Source of the DNA: JAEZBP01 sp963832725
GTDB taxonomy: Bacteria; Myxococcota_A; Polyangia; Polyangiales; Sandaracinaceae
Length of the DNA: 64,000 nt
Assembly: GCA_963832725.1 (NCBI GenBank)
Contig: CAWHVG010000005.1
Span: 2,790,001 to 2,854,000, forward strand
Reading direction: 5' to 3'
The notes under the pieces were generated by a model. The model ran no database searches and was not told the DNA's origin. It saw only the letters and a list, made by a program, of their open reading frames with translations. A program made the translations under genes and the position numbers. Below are positions 27,424 to 36,700 of this stretch, piece by piece; position 1 is the first letter of the stretch; every line of letters begins with the position of its first letter.

Positions 27424-29123
27424 GCCCAGCTCGTCGGTTCGGTGAACTGGATGTCCTCGACCGCGCCGCCGTCGGAGAACTCGAAGTCCAGCATCCGCGC
27501 GACCCTCTCGAAGCGCTGGAGCAGCTCCGGCTGATCCCGCGCGCCCAGACGGACGGTGGCGATCTCGTAGCTGAAGCTGTCCTGATCCCGCAGATCGCTC
27601 AGCTCCATCCCTGGCTCGACGGTCACGTGCACCTCGACGCCGGGGACGGCGTCGGCCACGGCGGCGAGGTTGGCCTCGTCGGGGACCTTGAGGACGGTCG
27701 CATTTGCGTAGCGGCGCAGGTGGAACTTCGCCGCGCAGTCATAGGCGCCTTTCGTGCGGCCCAGGTTCGTCGGCAACCCGAGGGCGACGTTGATCGCGAT
27801 CTCGTGGTTCGAGATGCCGTAGACCCGCTCGAACTGATCGCTATGAGACTGCGAGATCCGCGTGTTCACCTCGATGAGCCAGAGCTTGTCCCGCTCATCG
27901 TCCCAGAAGAACTCGACCCCAAACGGCGCCTGGTTGTAGCCGAGGTGCGCCATGAGCTTCTTGGTCGCGTCGATCATCCGCTGCTGGACTTGCCTGGGCC
28001 ACCGGCTCGGGAGCTCGTAGCGATTGAAGCTCCACGCGTTCTTGTCCTTGTAGCAGTCGAAGATGCCGTGCACGAACGTCTGCCCGTTCAGAACATACCC
28101 CTCGACACCGGACTGCCAGCCGCGCATCAACTCCTCGGCGATGCACCAGTTCCCGTCGATCCGGGCGATGTCCGGCGGGAGGTCGACCATGTCCATGACC
28201 ACGTTGAACTCGTCGCCGATGCGCCGAATGTTCTCGCGGATCTCGACGATCGCCTCCCGGAACTGCTCCTCGTTCTCAATCTTGAAGCCGAGGGTGGAGG
28301 CGAAGCCCTTGATTGGCTTCAGCCAGAAGGGGAAGTCCAGCGTGACCTTTTCGAGCGCGTCGTCGTCGAAAGGGTCGACCGCGCAGAATGCCGGGACCAT
28401 CTCCGGCAGGACGCGCTTCTGCTCGACCCGGCTCCAGTACTTGTGCTCGCACTTGAGCATCGAGATCAGGGGCACGTAGCGCAGCCCCAGCGAGCGGTTG
28501 ATGATCGGCAGGGTCGTGCTGACCGGAAAGTCCCAGTGGGTGATGATCGCGTCGACCGGCCCGTCGAAGGACTCCAGCGTTTGGAGCGCCTCGTCGATGA
28601 TCCCCTTGAGGTCGTACTTCTCCGGAGTGATGAGCTTGTCGCGATCGATCAAACCGTGGAATTCGCACTCGGAGGCGAGGGTGATCGCCCGCGCCTTCGA
28701 GAGGTTGTAGTCATCGAGACCCACGATGAACACGTTCCTCGGCGCGACTTCATAGGAGCCCTCGAGGTCGTGCTTCTCCTTGCCACTCACCGGCGGGTTG
28801 AAGACGCAGACGAGCCGCAGGTCCGCCGATCCGCCCCGGAGGATGTGGCGGTCGTGCTCATCGAGGCCGTAGGTCACGCCGTCCTCGAGCACGTGGACCT
28901 CGCCAGTGGCCAGGTCCTCGATCGTGCCGTTCCCACCGACGCAATAGACGGCTTCGAGGTGATTCTTGTAGCAGAGCTCCATCTCGGCACCGGCCGGAAT
29001 GATGGTCTCGTGCAGTGAGAAGCCGAACCCGTCCCGTCGCAACAGCAGCCGTCGGCTCGTCCAGCCGGGGCCTTGGACCTCGCGGTCGGTACCGATGATG
29101 TCTTCGAGTCGAACGATCTTCAT
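27420..29123 (-). CDS. Ectoine-synthase-like cupin fused to an ATP-grasp ligase
   Basis: 567 residues. Residues 1-126 match ectoine synthase EctC closely from MKIVRLEDIIGTDREV on. Iron ligands (Glu57, Tyr85, His93) and substrate contacts (Trp21, Arg25, Thr40, Tyr52, and a Glu/His pair at 116/118) are all present. Residues about 130-500 form an ATP-grasp enzyme: pre-ATP domain (NVFIVGLDDYNLSKARAI), nucleotide loop (FWLKPIKGFASTLGF) and Mg2+ site (FGVEFFWDD with LWLIEVNTRISQSHS), like carboxylate-amine ligases. EctC cyclises N-gamma-acetyl-diaminobutyrate; ATP-grasp ligases make amide bonds. No ectA, ectB or ectD is in the window. The gene is coupled to an M20 peptidase, suggesting synthesis and trimming of an amide of an ectoine-like acid. 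That pathway is inference. Confidence 0.88.
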   Translation of the reverse strand: MKIVRLEDIIGTDREVQGPGWTSRRLLLRRDGFGFSLHETIIPAGAEMELCYKNHLEAVYCVGGNGTIEDLATGEVHVLEDGVTYGLDEHDRHILRGGSADLRLVCVFNPPVSGKEKHDLEGSYEVAPRNVFIVGLDDYNLSKARAITLASECEFHGLIDRDKLITPEKYDLKGIIDEALQTLESFDGPVDAIITHWDFPVSTTLPIINRSLGLRYVPLISMLKCEHKYWSRVEQKRVLPEMVPAFCAVDPFDDDALEKVTLDFPFWLKPIKGFASTLGFKIENEEQFREAIVEIRENIRRIGDEFNVVMDMVDLPPDIARIDGNWCIAEELMRGWQSGVEGYVLNGQTFVHGIFDCYKDKNAWSFNRYELPSRWPRQVQQRMIDATKKLMAHLGYNQAPFGVEFFWDDERDKLWLIEVNTRISQSHSDQFERVYGISNHEIAINVALGLPTNLGRTKGAYDCAAKFHLRRYANATVLKVPDEANLAAVADAVPGVEVHVTVEPGMELSDLRDQDSFSYEIATVRLGARDQPELLQRFERVARMLDFEFSDGGAVEDIQFTEPTSWA

Positions 29124-29449
29124 GAGCTCCCTTCACTCCCCCCCGCGCGGGAAATGCGCAGGAAAATTTCTGCCTGCAAACGACCCGTCGCAGGAGGCTC
29201 GCGCGTGGCGCGCCTGTGCTGCTCAGACCGGATCGGCCCGAACTATAGCAGACGGGGAGCATCGGCTCTGATGGACACGCCGTGCACCTGTGGGGCCGTG
29301 GGTGGGGTCGGCGCAGCAGCGGTACCCACGGTTCCCACCGGCAGGTGTTCATCAGCGGGCTCCGGATTTGCGGTCGACCCCAACCCCGCACGGGCATCGG
29401 GCCGCGGAAACTGCGGCAGGTTTGCAGGACGCGAGCGTATCCTCGCGCC
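29124..29449. other. Divergent promoter region, about 325 bp
   Basis: The 29140-29180 part (GAAATGCGCAGGAAAATTTC) is AT-rich and probably carries the promoter of the EctC-ATP-grasp gene; AACTATAGCAGA near 29241 could be a -10-like element. No coding sequence is recognised. Confidence 0.4.
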
Positions 29450-30223
29450 ATGGAGTGGCGGGTCGACGACACGACGATCACGGTGGGCCCGAAGGGGATG
29501 ACCCAGCTGGCCATCGGAGTGGATGGCGCGGCGACGGCGTCGATCCCCAACTCGATCCCGGGGCGCTTCGCGATCCCGTGGAAGAAGCGCGACGTGGAGC
29601 TGCGTCGCATCGGGCCGAGCCGGGGCCTCGAGAGCGCGCTCTACGTGGACGGTGTGCTCGTGCCTCCCTCTTCCGAAGGGCCGGTCCTCCGCGAGCGCGC
29701 CGAGTGCGGGCGGCACGGCAAGCCCTCGCGGCGGCGCTGCCCGGGCTGTGACACGGTGCTCTGCCCGCGCTGTGCGTCGGTGGACGGAGTGCGCTGCGAG
29801 GCGTGCCTGCACACGGCGACCGAAGCGGCGCGGAGCACGCGGCGCCGCGGCTGGCTCATCGGCGCCGCGTTCCTCGGGCTGGTGGTGGTCGGCTGCGTGG
29901 CCGGCTTCTTCGCCACCGGCAACAGGCACTTCAGCCAGGCGGCGGGCGCGATGCTCTTCGGCGCGCTGTACATGGCGTACGCCGGCTTCCGCACCTACGA
30001 CGGAGCGTCGCTGGCGCGGGCCGAGGTGGCATTCGCCTACGACGAAGACGCTGAGCCCCAGCTCGTCGGGGAGCGCTGCCGCACCTGCAAGAAGCGGATC
30101 AGCTCGCGCGGAAGCTGGTGCGGGGACTGCCGTCGCGCCTTCCACGGCACCTGCGTGGAAGGGCACGAGTGCAAGCCGCCCAAGCGCGGTCCCGACTGGG
30201 ACGCGGTCCGCGGCGCGGCGTAG
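29450..30223 (+). CDS. Membrane protein with two zinc-ribbon modules
   Basis: 257 residues from the ATG at 29450; longer readings add only low-complexity sequence. After an N-terminal beta-rich region comes a B-box-like cysteine cluster (CGRHGKPSRRRCPGCDTVLC, then CEACL), two hydrophobic helices (LIGAAFLGLVVVGCVAGFFA and AAGAMLFGALYMAYAGF), and a second cluster (CRTCKKRISSRGSWCGDCRR, then HGTCVEGHEC). Both clusters should bind zinc on the cytoplasmic side. Function unknown; RING/B-box-like pairs suggest protein binding. Confidence 0.72.
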   Translation: MEWRVDDTTITVGPKGMTQLAIGVDGAATASIPNSIPGRFAIPWKKRDVELRRIGPSRGLESALYVDGVLVPPSSEGPVLRERAECGRHGKPSRRRCPGCDTVLCPRCASVDGVRCEACLHTATEAARSTRRRGWLIGAAFLGLVVVGCVAGFFATGNRHFSQAAGAMLFGALYMAYAGFRTYDGASLARAEVAFAYDEDAEPQLVGERCRTCKKRISSRGSWCGDCRRAFHGTCVEGHECKPPKRGPDWDAVRGAA

Positions 30224-30265
30224 GTCGCTACTGGATCGAGCCCGAGCGGTGCTAGCGTCCTCGGC

Positions 30266-31084
30266 ATGAGCGAGCTCGTCGTCGACGCCTGGATGCAGCA
30301 CCCGAGCGCGGGATTCCTCGGACACCCGATGTTCGCATCGCTCCGGCGATGGAGCGGCGCGTCGGACATCCCGAAGTCGATCCCGATCGAGATGACCCTG
30401 GCGGCGATGGACGCGGCCCGTGTGCGGCGCGGGATCCTCTCGGCGTGGTGGGCGCCCGACGGGCCGATGATCACCAACGACGAGGTGGCGGCCCACGTGC
30501 GAGCGCATCCCGATCGCTTCCTCGGGATCGCGTCGGTGGATCTCCGCCGGCCGATGGACGCGGTGCGCGAGCTGCGCCGCGCGGTGCGCGAGCTCGGTCT
30601 CTCGGGCCTGCGCATCCTGCCCTGGCTGTGGAACCTCCCGCCGAACGACCGGCGCTACTACCCGCTCTACGCCGAGTGCATCGAGCTCGGCGTGCCCTTC
30701 TGCCTGCAGGTGGGTCACACGGGTCCGCTCTGCCCGTCGGAGCCGGGTCGTCCCATCCCCTATCTCGACGAGGTCGCGCTCGACTTCCCGGAGCTGGTCA
30801 TCGTCGGCGGCCACATCGGCTACCCGTGGACCGACGAGATGATCGCGCTCGCGACGAAGTACGAGAACGTCTACATCGACACCTCGGCCTACAAGCCGCG
30901 CCGCTACCCACCGCAGCTGACGGCGTTCTTGCAGCGGCACGGGCGCCGCAAGGTGCTCTTCGGGAGCAACTACCCGATGATCCTGCCCGGCGACTGCCTC
31001 TCGCAGGTCGACGAGCTCGGGCTGGACGACGAGGTCAAACGCCTCTTCCTCGGCGAGAACGCAGCGCGCGTGTTCGGCGCCTGA
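30266..31084 (+). CDS. Amidohydrolase-family protein with altered metal-site residues
   Basis: 272 residues, the TIM-barrel amidohydrolase_2 fold: PDRFLGIASVDLRRPMDAV, LGLSGLRILPWLWNLPP, VGHTGPLCPSEPGRP, LVIVGGHIGYPWTDEM and NVYIDTSAYKPRRYP. The first strand reads DAWMQHPS rather than the usual His-x-His, and the final metal Asp in FGSDYP is Asn (FGSNYPMI). Relatives with intact sites hydrolyse or decarboxylate lactones and aromatic acids. This one may use fewer metals or a different chemistry. Cytosolic; single gene, convergent with the CULT-domain gene. Confidence 0.85.
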   Translation: MSELVVDAWMQHPSAGFLGHPMFASLRRWSGASDIPKSIPIEMTLAAMDAARVRRGILSAWWAPDGPMITNDEVAAHVRAHPDRFLGIASVDLRRPMDAVRELRRAVRELGLSGLRILPWLWNLPPNDRRYYPLYAECIELGVPFCLQVGHTGPLCPSEPGRPIPYLDEVALDFPELVIVGGHIGYPWTDEMIALATKYENVYIDTSAYKPRRYPPQLTAFLQRHGRRKVLFGSNYPMILPGDCLSQVDELGLDDEVKRLFLGENAARVFGA

Positions 31085-31096
31085 TCACTCGCCTTC

Positions 31097-31181
31097 GACC
31101 CTCATCCGTCGTCGACCCTCATCCGTCGTCGACCCTCATCCGTCGTCGACCCTCATCCGTCGTCGACCCTCATTCGTCGTC
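31097..31181. repeat. Five tandem 17-bp units
   Basis: Units start at 31097, 31114, 31131, 31148 and 31165 with the sequence GACCCTCATCCGTCGTC; the last has one substitution. The array fills the space between two convergent genes and reaches into the last codons (DDE and stop) of the CULT-domain gene, whose end may have been created by it. Confidence 0.92.
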
Positions 31182-31556
31182 GACGAGATGGGGCAGGATC
31201 AGCGCCCAGAAGGCCTGCTCTCCCGTGAACGCCCAGCCGAGGTGGTCGCCGCAGCCGAGACAGCTGGCGATCTGCCAGGCGTGGCCCGGAAACCAGGTCC
31301 AGAAGAGGGTTGGTGGTCCCTCGGCCAGGCAGCCGGGCGCGGCGGCGAAGCAGCCGAGGTGGAAGTCCACGCCGATCGGGTTGACCCGGCGGTGCTCGTG
31401 GGCGCCGTGCACCTCGATCCTGGCGCCGCGCGTGGTCACGACCTTTCGGCACGCCTTGCAACGGATGGGATGCTCGTCCTCGCCCGCGCGCTGCTCATCG
31501 GCCGGCGCGCCCTTCGGCACCGTGGGGCTGCTCCGATGATCGCCCTTCAGCCGCAC
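31170..31556 (-). CDS. CULT-domain (cereblon-like) protein
   Basis: 128 residues; residues 30-125 form a CULT domain, the thalidomide-binding fold of eukaryotic cereblon. Zinc is held by CKAC (33-36) and CLGC (99-102). The aromatic cage is complete: Trp88, Trp94 and Trp108, with Phe110, at the same spacing (6 and 14) as human Trp380/386/400 and Phe402. TWFPGHAW and HLGWAF are diagnostic. Bacterial single-domain CULT proteins (such as MsCI4 of Magnetospirillum) bind uracil- and glutarimide-like ligands; a cyclic-imide protein end is a proposed natural ligand. Nothing in the neighbourhood fixes its role. The N-terminal 28 residues are disordered. Confidence 0.88.
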   Translation of the reverse strand: MRLKGDHRSSPTVPKGAPADEQRAGEDEHPIRCKACRKVVTTRGARIEVHGAHEHRRVNPIGVDFHLGCFAAAPGCLAEGPPTLFWTWFPGHAWQIASCLGCGDHLGWAFTGEQAFWALILPHLVDDE

Positions 31557-31628
31557 ACGCGGATCGTGCCCACCCGCCGCGGCGGCGCAAGCATCGTCAT
31601 CCCCGTGCTGCTAGCATGGCGCGCCGCG

Positions 31629-31641
31629 AAGGAGGTGATCC
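31629..31641 (+). promoter_or_regulatory. Complete anti-16S ribosome binding site
   Basis: AAGGAGGTGATCC pairs with the whole canonical 16S rRNA 3' end and sits 1 base before GTG at 31643. It decides the start of the SDR gene and suggests strong translation. Confidence 0.8.
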
Positions 31642-31642
31642 C

Positions 31643-32410
31643 GTGTCCGAGCCGACGATCCACTTGAACGACAAGGTCGCCATCGTCACCGGCGCCAGCC
31701 GGGGCATCGGCGCGGCGATCGCGAAGACCTTTGCCCAGGCGGGCGCCAAGGTCGTGCTCGCGTCGCGCAAGATCGAGGGGCTCACGGCCGTCGCCGGCGA
31801 GATCGAAGCCGCCGGCGGCGAAGCGTTCGCGCACGCGTGCCACACCGGCAAGGAAGACCAGATCGACGAGCTGGTCGAAGCGGCCGTGTCGCGCTTCGGC
31901 AAGGTCGACGTCCTCGTCAACAACGCCGCCACGAACCCCTACTTCGGGCCGATGCTGAACATCGACTGGGGCGCTTGGGACAAGACCTTCGAGGTGAATG
32001 TGAAGGGCTACTTCGCGGCCACCCGCGCGGTCGTCCGGCACATCCAGGGCCGCAAGGGGACGGGCTCGATCGTGAACATGGCCTCGGTGGCAGGGCTGAT
32101 GGCCATGCCGCTGCAGGGCGTGTACGCGATGACCAAGGCCTCCGTCGTGTCGATGACCAAGACGCTGAGCGTGGAGCTCGGCCCCGACGTGCGCGTCAAC
32201 GCCATCGCGCCGGGCCTGATCGAGACCAAGTTCGCCAGCGCGCTCACTCAAAACGACGAGATCCTGAAGCACGTGCTCGACCGCACCAGCCTCAAGCGCG
32301 TCGGTCAGCCGCCGGAGGTCGCCAGCGCAGCGCTGCTCTTGGCCAGCGACGCCGGCAGCTACTTCAACGGCGCCATCCTGACGGTCGACGGCGGCTGGTC
32401 GGTCGGCTGA
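31643..32410 (+). CDS. SDR-family oxidoreductase (FabG-like)
   Basis: 255 residues from the GTG at 31643. Cofactor site VTGASRGIG, then LVNNAATNPYFG, catalytic Ser in NMASVAGL, YAMTKASVVSMTK (Tyr and Lys), and APGLIETKFA. The family is NAD(P)(H)-dependent; the AATNPYFG variant is common in SDRs from fatty-acid degradation and hydroxyacyl or alcohol oxidation. The C-terminal FNGAILTVDGGWSVG is standard. Cytosolic; monocistronic. Confidence 0.93.
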   Translation: MSEPTIHLNDKVAIVTGASRGIGAAIAKTFAQAGAKVVLASRKIEGLTAVAGEIEAAGGEAFAHACHTGKEDQIDELVEAAVSRFGKVDVLVNNAATNPYFGPMLNIDWGAWDKTFEVNVKGYFAATRAVVRHIQGRKGTGSIVNMASVAGLMAMPLQGVYAMTKASVVSMTKTLSVELGPDVRVNAIAPGLIETKFASALTQNDEILKHVLDRTSLKRVGQPPEVASAALLLASDAGSYFNGAILTVDGGWSVG

Positions 32411-32429
32411 GCCGGGCGTCCGCGACCGC

Positions 32430-32741
32430 TCACGGGAAGCCGCCCGGTCCCGTGCGCGATCCCGTGCCGGCCTGGTAGTCGTCGCTGCACTGGGTGAACG
32501 CGGTCGGATCGCGGGCAGACGTGGTGACGCAAGCCGCGAAGGCGTCGGGCCGGCGCGCCTCGCACGCGATGTAGTCGCGCTGCGCTGCCGTTCCGTACTC
32601 CGAGAGCACGCAGGTCCGCTCGGCGGCGGTCGGCCGCTCCGCCTCGAGACACGCGGCCTCGCTCGCGTAGTGAACGAGCGCATCGCAATGACGGTTGGCC
32701 GTCACCGGACCGACCTCGACCGGGAGCTCGCCCCTGGCCAC
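32430..32741 (-). CDS. Small Cys-rich protein, probably 5'-truncated
   Basis: 103 residues with six cysteines spaced along short helices (RHCDALVHYASEAACLEA, RTCVLSEYG, YIACEARRPDAFAACV, FTQCSD). The pattern is that of small secreted disulfide-rich proteins common in myxobacteria, but no signal peptide precedes it and the divergent hydrolase gene starts 17 bp away. It is probably the C-terminal remnant of a secreted protein. Confidence 0.5.
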   Translation of the reverse strand: MARGELPVEVGPVTANRHCDALVHYASEAACLEAERPTAAERTCVLSEYGTAAQRDYIACEARRPDAFAACVTTSARDPTAFTQCSDDYQAGTGSRTGPGGFP

Positions 32742-32758
32742 CGGCGGAACGCGATACC

Positions 32759-33757
32759 ATGCGTATCCACGTGTCCCTGCACACCCACCTCGACCGCGCG
32801 CTGGCGCGGTTGGCGAGTCCCCTCGGAAAGCTCTACGCGCACGGGTTCGGGGACGATCTCGACGCCCGCGTGGGCGGTGTGCGCGACTACGTCGGTCCGA
32901 GCGCCACGGCGGACCTGCGCTGGGGGCGGTCGCGGCGGGTGCTGGGAGTGACGGTGCGCGCGGGCCACTTCCTGTCTCCGGCCGCGCCCTATCTGCCGCC
33001 CGAGAGCCGTGACGGCATCGTCGAGGCCTGGATGCCCCGTCCCGACGCGCCGGTCTGTCTGGTCCTGGCGGCGACGGCCGAGGAGAGCTTCGGGCGGCGG
33101 CGACCCTTCGCGCGCTGGCTGGCGACGCACGGCGTGGGCGCGGTCCTGCTGGAGAACCCGTTCTACGGTGCGCGGCGGCCGGCAGGGCAGCGCGGCCCCT
33201 ACTTGCGCACGGTCGCGGATCAGTTCGCCATGAACCTCGCCACGGTCGAGGAGGCGGCCACGCTGCTGCGCACCTTTCACGAGGAAGGCCATGTGGTCGG
33301 TGTCACGGGCTACAGCCAGGGAGGCGTGATGGCCGCGTTCGCGGCCGCGGTGAGCGACTTCTCGCTGGCGGTGGTGCCCCGGGGCGCGGCGCGGGCGGCG
33401 GCGCCGGTCTTCACCGAGAGCGCGCTCAGCCAGGCCATCCACTGGGAGGCCCTCGCGCGCGAGGCGGGCGGGCTGGAAGCGGCTCGATCACGTTTCCTCG
33501 CCTCGCTGGAGCCGGTCCGCGTCGATCGCTACCCGCCGCCCCGCGATCCCAAGCGCGCCATCGTGGTGGCGAGCCGCGACGACGGCTTCATCCCGGCGGC
33601 GGAAGCGGAAGCCCTCCACCGGCACTGGCAGGGCGCCGAGCTGCGGTGGACCGAAGGCGGCCACCTCACCGGCCTGGTCCTGCACCACGACGTGCACCGG
33701 CGCGCCATCCTCGACGCCTTCGGCCGCACGCCCACGGGAGCGCGAGCCGGCTCGTGA
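32759..33757 (+). CDS. ABHD18-like alpha/beta hydrolase
   Basis: 332 residues. Diagnostic ABHD18 features: LLENPFYGARRPAGQ, a GYSQGG nucleophile elbow (Ser), SRDDGFIP acid region and a late GGHLTG with the catalytic His. ABHD18 proteins are little-studied serine hydrolases; lipid substrates are suspected, and the eukaryotic homologue has been tied to cardiolipin metabolism. The last four bases overlap the start of the PknK-like kinase (GTGA), so the two are translationally coupled, unusual for this family. Confidence 0.85.
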   Translation: MRIHVSLHTHLDRALARLASPLGKLYAHGFGDDLDARVGGVRDYVGPSATADLRWGRSRRVLGVTVRAGHFLSPAAPYLPPESRDGIVEAWMPRPDAPVCLVLAATAEESFGRRRPFARWLATHGVGAVLLENPFYGARRPAGQRGPYLRTVADQFAMNLATVEEAATLLRTFHEEGHVVGVTGYSQGGVMAAFAAAVSDFSLAVVPRGAARAAAPVFTESALSQAIHWEALAREAGGLEAARSRFLASLEPVRVDRYPPPRDPKRAIVVASRDDGFIPAAEAEALHRHWQGAELRWTEGGHLTGLVLHHDVHRRAILDAFGRTPTGARAGS

Positions 33758-36700
33758 CGACGATCGGCGGACGCTATCGGCTCGAATCACAGCTCGGTCA
33801 GGGCGGGATGGGGAGCGTCCATCGAGCCACTGATCTTCAGACCGGCGAGACGGTCGCGCTCAAGCGGATGTACCTGCCGGACAGTCGCTCCCGCGCGCGG
33901 CGCGCCATCCTCCGCTTCCAGCGCGAGTTCCACACCCTCGCCTCGCTCCGCCATCCGCGGATCATCCGTGCGTTCGACTACGGCGTGGATGCCGACGGGC
34001 CCTACTACACCATGGAGCTGCTCGCCGGCGTCGATCTGCGGGACGTCATCCGCGAGCGCGCGCCGCTGCCGCCCGAGGAAGTTTGCCGGATCCTGCGCGA
34101 CGTCGCCTCGGCCCTCGCCGCGCTGCACGCGCGCAACCTGATCCACCGCGATCTCTCACCTCGCAACGTCCGCATCGTCGACGACCGCGCGGTGCTCTTC
34201 GACTTCGGCGTGCTGGTGAACGCGGGCTGGGTCGGCGACGTGGCGGGGACGCCGGCGTTCGTGGCGCCCGAGATGCTCCGCGGCGTGCCCATCGACGGGC
34301 GCGCCGACCTCTACTCGCTCGGCGTGCTCGGCTACGGGATGCTCACCGGCACGCGACCCTACGACGCGCGCTCGCTGCACGACCTGGAAGCGGCTTGGGC
34401 CCAGCCGGTGGCGCCGCCCTCCGCGCACGCGCCGGTGCCGGAAGCGCTCGAGGATCTCGTCCTCGATCTCCTCTGCCTCGAGCCGCTGGGCCGCCCTCCG
34501 AGCGCGGCCGTGATCATCGATCGGCTGACCGCGCTCGGCGGGCTGAAGGCAGAGCCGGAGCTGGCGGTCGATCCCGGCTACGTCGAGTCGGCCGCGCTGG
34601 TCGGGCGCGATCGGGAGCTCACGGAGATCACCGATCTCTTGCGCGACGTGAAGCACGGGATGGGCCGCGCGTTCGTGGTCGAGGCCGAAAGCGGAGCGGG
34701 AAAGAGCAGGCTCCTTCAGGAGGTAGCCATCCGCGCCAAGCTGGAAGGCGCGGTGACGGCGCGGGTCGCCTGCGAGCAATCGGACGGCGAGCCCTACGCC
34801 GCCTTGGCCGTGCTGATGAAGGAGGCGTTCACGGCCGCGCCGGAGGAGACCACCCGCGCCACGCGCAAAGAGGCGCCGCTGCTCGGCCGAGTGTTCGATT
34901 CCGTCCGGCAGGCGCACTCGGACGTGCCGCTGAGCCCGGAGTCGGGGGAGCCCGCCGAGGATCGGATGCGGATCCACACCGCGATCGCGCGCGCGATCCG
35001 CCGGCTCGCCGTGACCCGCCCCGTCGTGCTCCTGGTCGACGACGTCCAGCGCTGCGACGAGGCCTCCGCGGCCGCGTTCGCGGGCCTGGCGCGCGCCGAG
35101 GTGCCGGGCCTCCTGCTCGGCATCGCCCGACGCCTCGGCGAGCCGATCCGCGCACGCGACGCGGTGGCGGCGCTGGCGACGGTCGAGCCCCGCTTGCGGC
35201 TCGGCGGCCTCGACGAAGCGGGCACCGAGGCCCTGCTCCGCTCCATCTTCGGCGACGCGCCTCAGCTCTCCCGGCTGGCCCACTGGATGGTCGAGGCGAC
35301 CGGCGGCAGCCCGCTCTTCTGCACCGAGCTCACGCGGCACATGATCGAAGAGGAGGTGGTTCGCTACGACGGCGGGACCTGGATCCTGCCCGAGGAGATC
35401 ACCCACACCGGCATGCCCGACGGGCTGGCGGAGGCGATGCGGCGGCGGGTCGGAGGGCTCCGCCCCAGCACGCGCGCTGTCGGCGAAGTGCTGGCGGTAC
35501 ACGGGCGGGAGGTCCGGCTCGAAGAGGCCCTCTCGCTGGCCGACACGAAGGAGATCGAGCTGCCCGGAGACGACCGCACGGCGGCAGTCCTCGGCGCGTT
35601 GGGGGAGCTGGGACAGCAGGGCGTCCTCGTCGACGAAGGGCCGCACCTGCACTTCCGCCACGACGCCCTGCGGGAAGCGCTTCTGGCCGGCATCGATCCC
35701 GAGCGGCGACGTCGCCTGCACCGCCACGTCGGCAAGAGCATGCTCGCGAGCGGCGCCGCGACGGCGGCCGAAGAGGCGGAGATCGGTTGGCACCTCCACC
35801 ACGGCGGCGACGAAGAAGGCGGCGCCGAGATGCTCGAGCGCGCCGGACGCCGGCTCTTTCAGGCCCAGGCGCTGGCGGACTGCATCCCACCTCTGACCGC
35901 GGCGCTCGAGGTGCGAGAGAGGCGCGGCGCGCCCGACGCGGTCATCGCCGAGCTCTCCTACACGCTGCTGAGCGCCGGCTGGGTCTCCAACCGCGAGGTG
36001 GGCGCGCTGCACTCGGAGCGCCCGATCGACATCTACGCCGACATCTCCGGCTTCGCGCTGACGACGACGCTGTCCCGCTTCGTCGGCTACCGATTGGCGT
36101 TCCCGGTCGCGCTGGCGTGGGCGTACGTGCGCTGGCTCTTCCGGCCCGGCGAAGCACGGGGGCCCCATCCGATCCGCGCGCTCTCCTACTTCGGCCTCGG
36201 GTTGAGCTACGCGACCGCCATCGCCTACGCCGCCAACCAAAAGGAGAAGGTGCGCGCGTGTCTCTCGCGCGCGGAGCCGTTCCGCGCGTTCGCCGGCCAG
36301 CCGCCCTTCGCCATCTACCGGATGCTGCACGGGATGAACGACATCCTGTGCGGCCGGTTGGAGTCGGCGTCGACGAACCTGAGCGAGGCGCGGAGGCTGG
36401 CCACCGCCAAGTACTTCAACCCGCTGACCCAAGACGAGCGACGGCTGGCGGAGGCCGGCATCCGGGCCACGCGGATGATCGTGGACGTGAACCAGTTCGA
36501 CGCCCGGCTCTACGACGACCTGGAGGCCATCGAGGGGCTGGGGCTCGAGTACTACCGGCTCGCCGCACGTTCGGTGTGCGCCGTCCGGCACCGCTATCGC
36601 GGCGAGGAGAAGCTCGCGCGCGAGATGGAGGGTCGCCTGGAGGCGCAGTCGCTCTCGCTCGGGGCGTGGTCGACCGATCTGCAACGCCTGCTCTTCGCGC

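Noticed and set aside
27372..29018. A 548-residue plus-strand frame opposite the EctC-ATP-grasp gene
   Set aside because: It is the antisense of conserved motifs (active-site residues are on the minus strand) and matches no known family.
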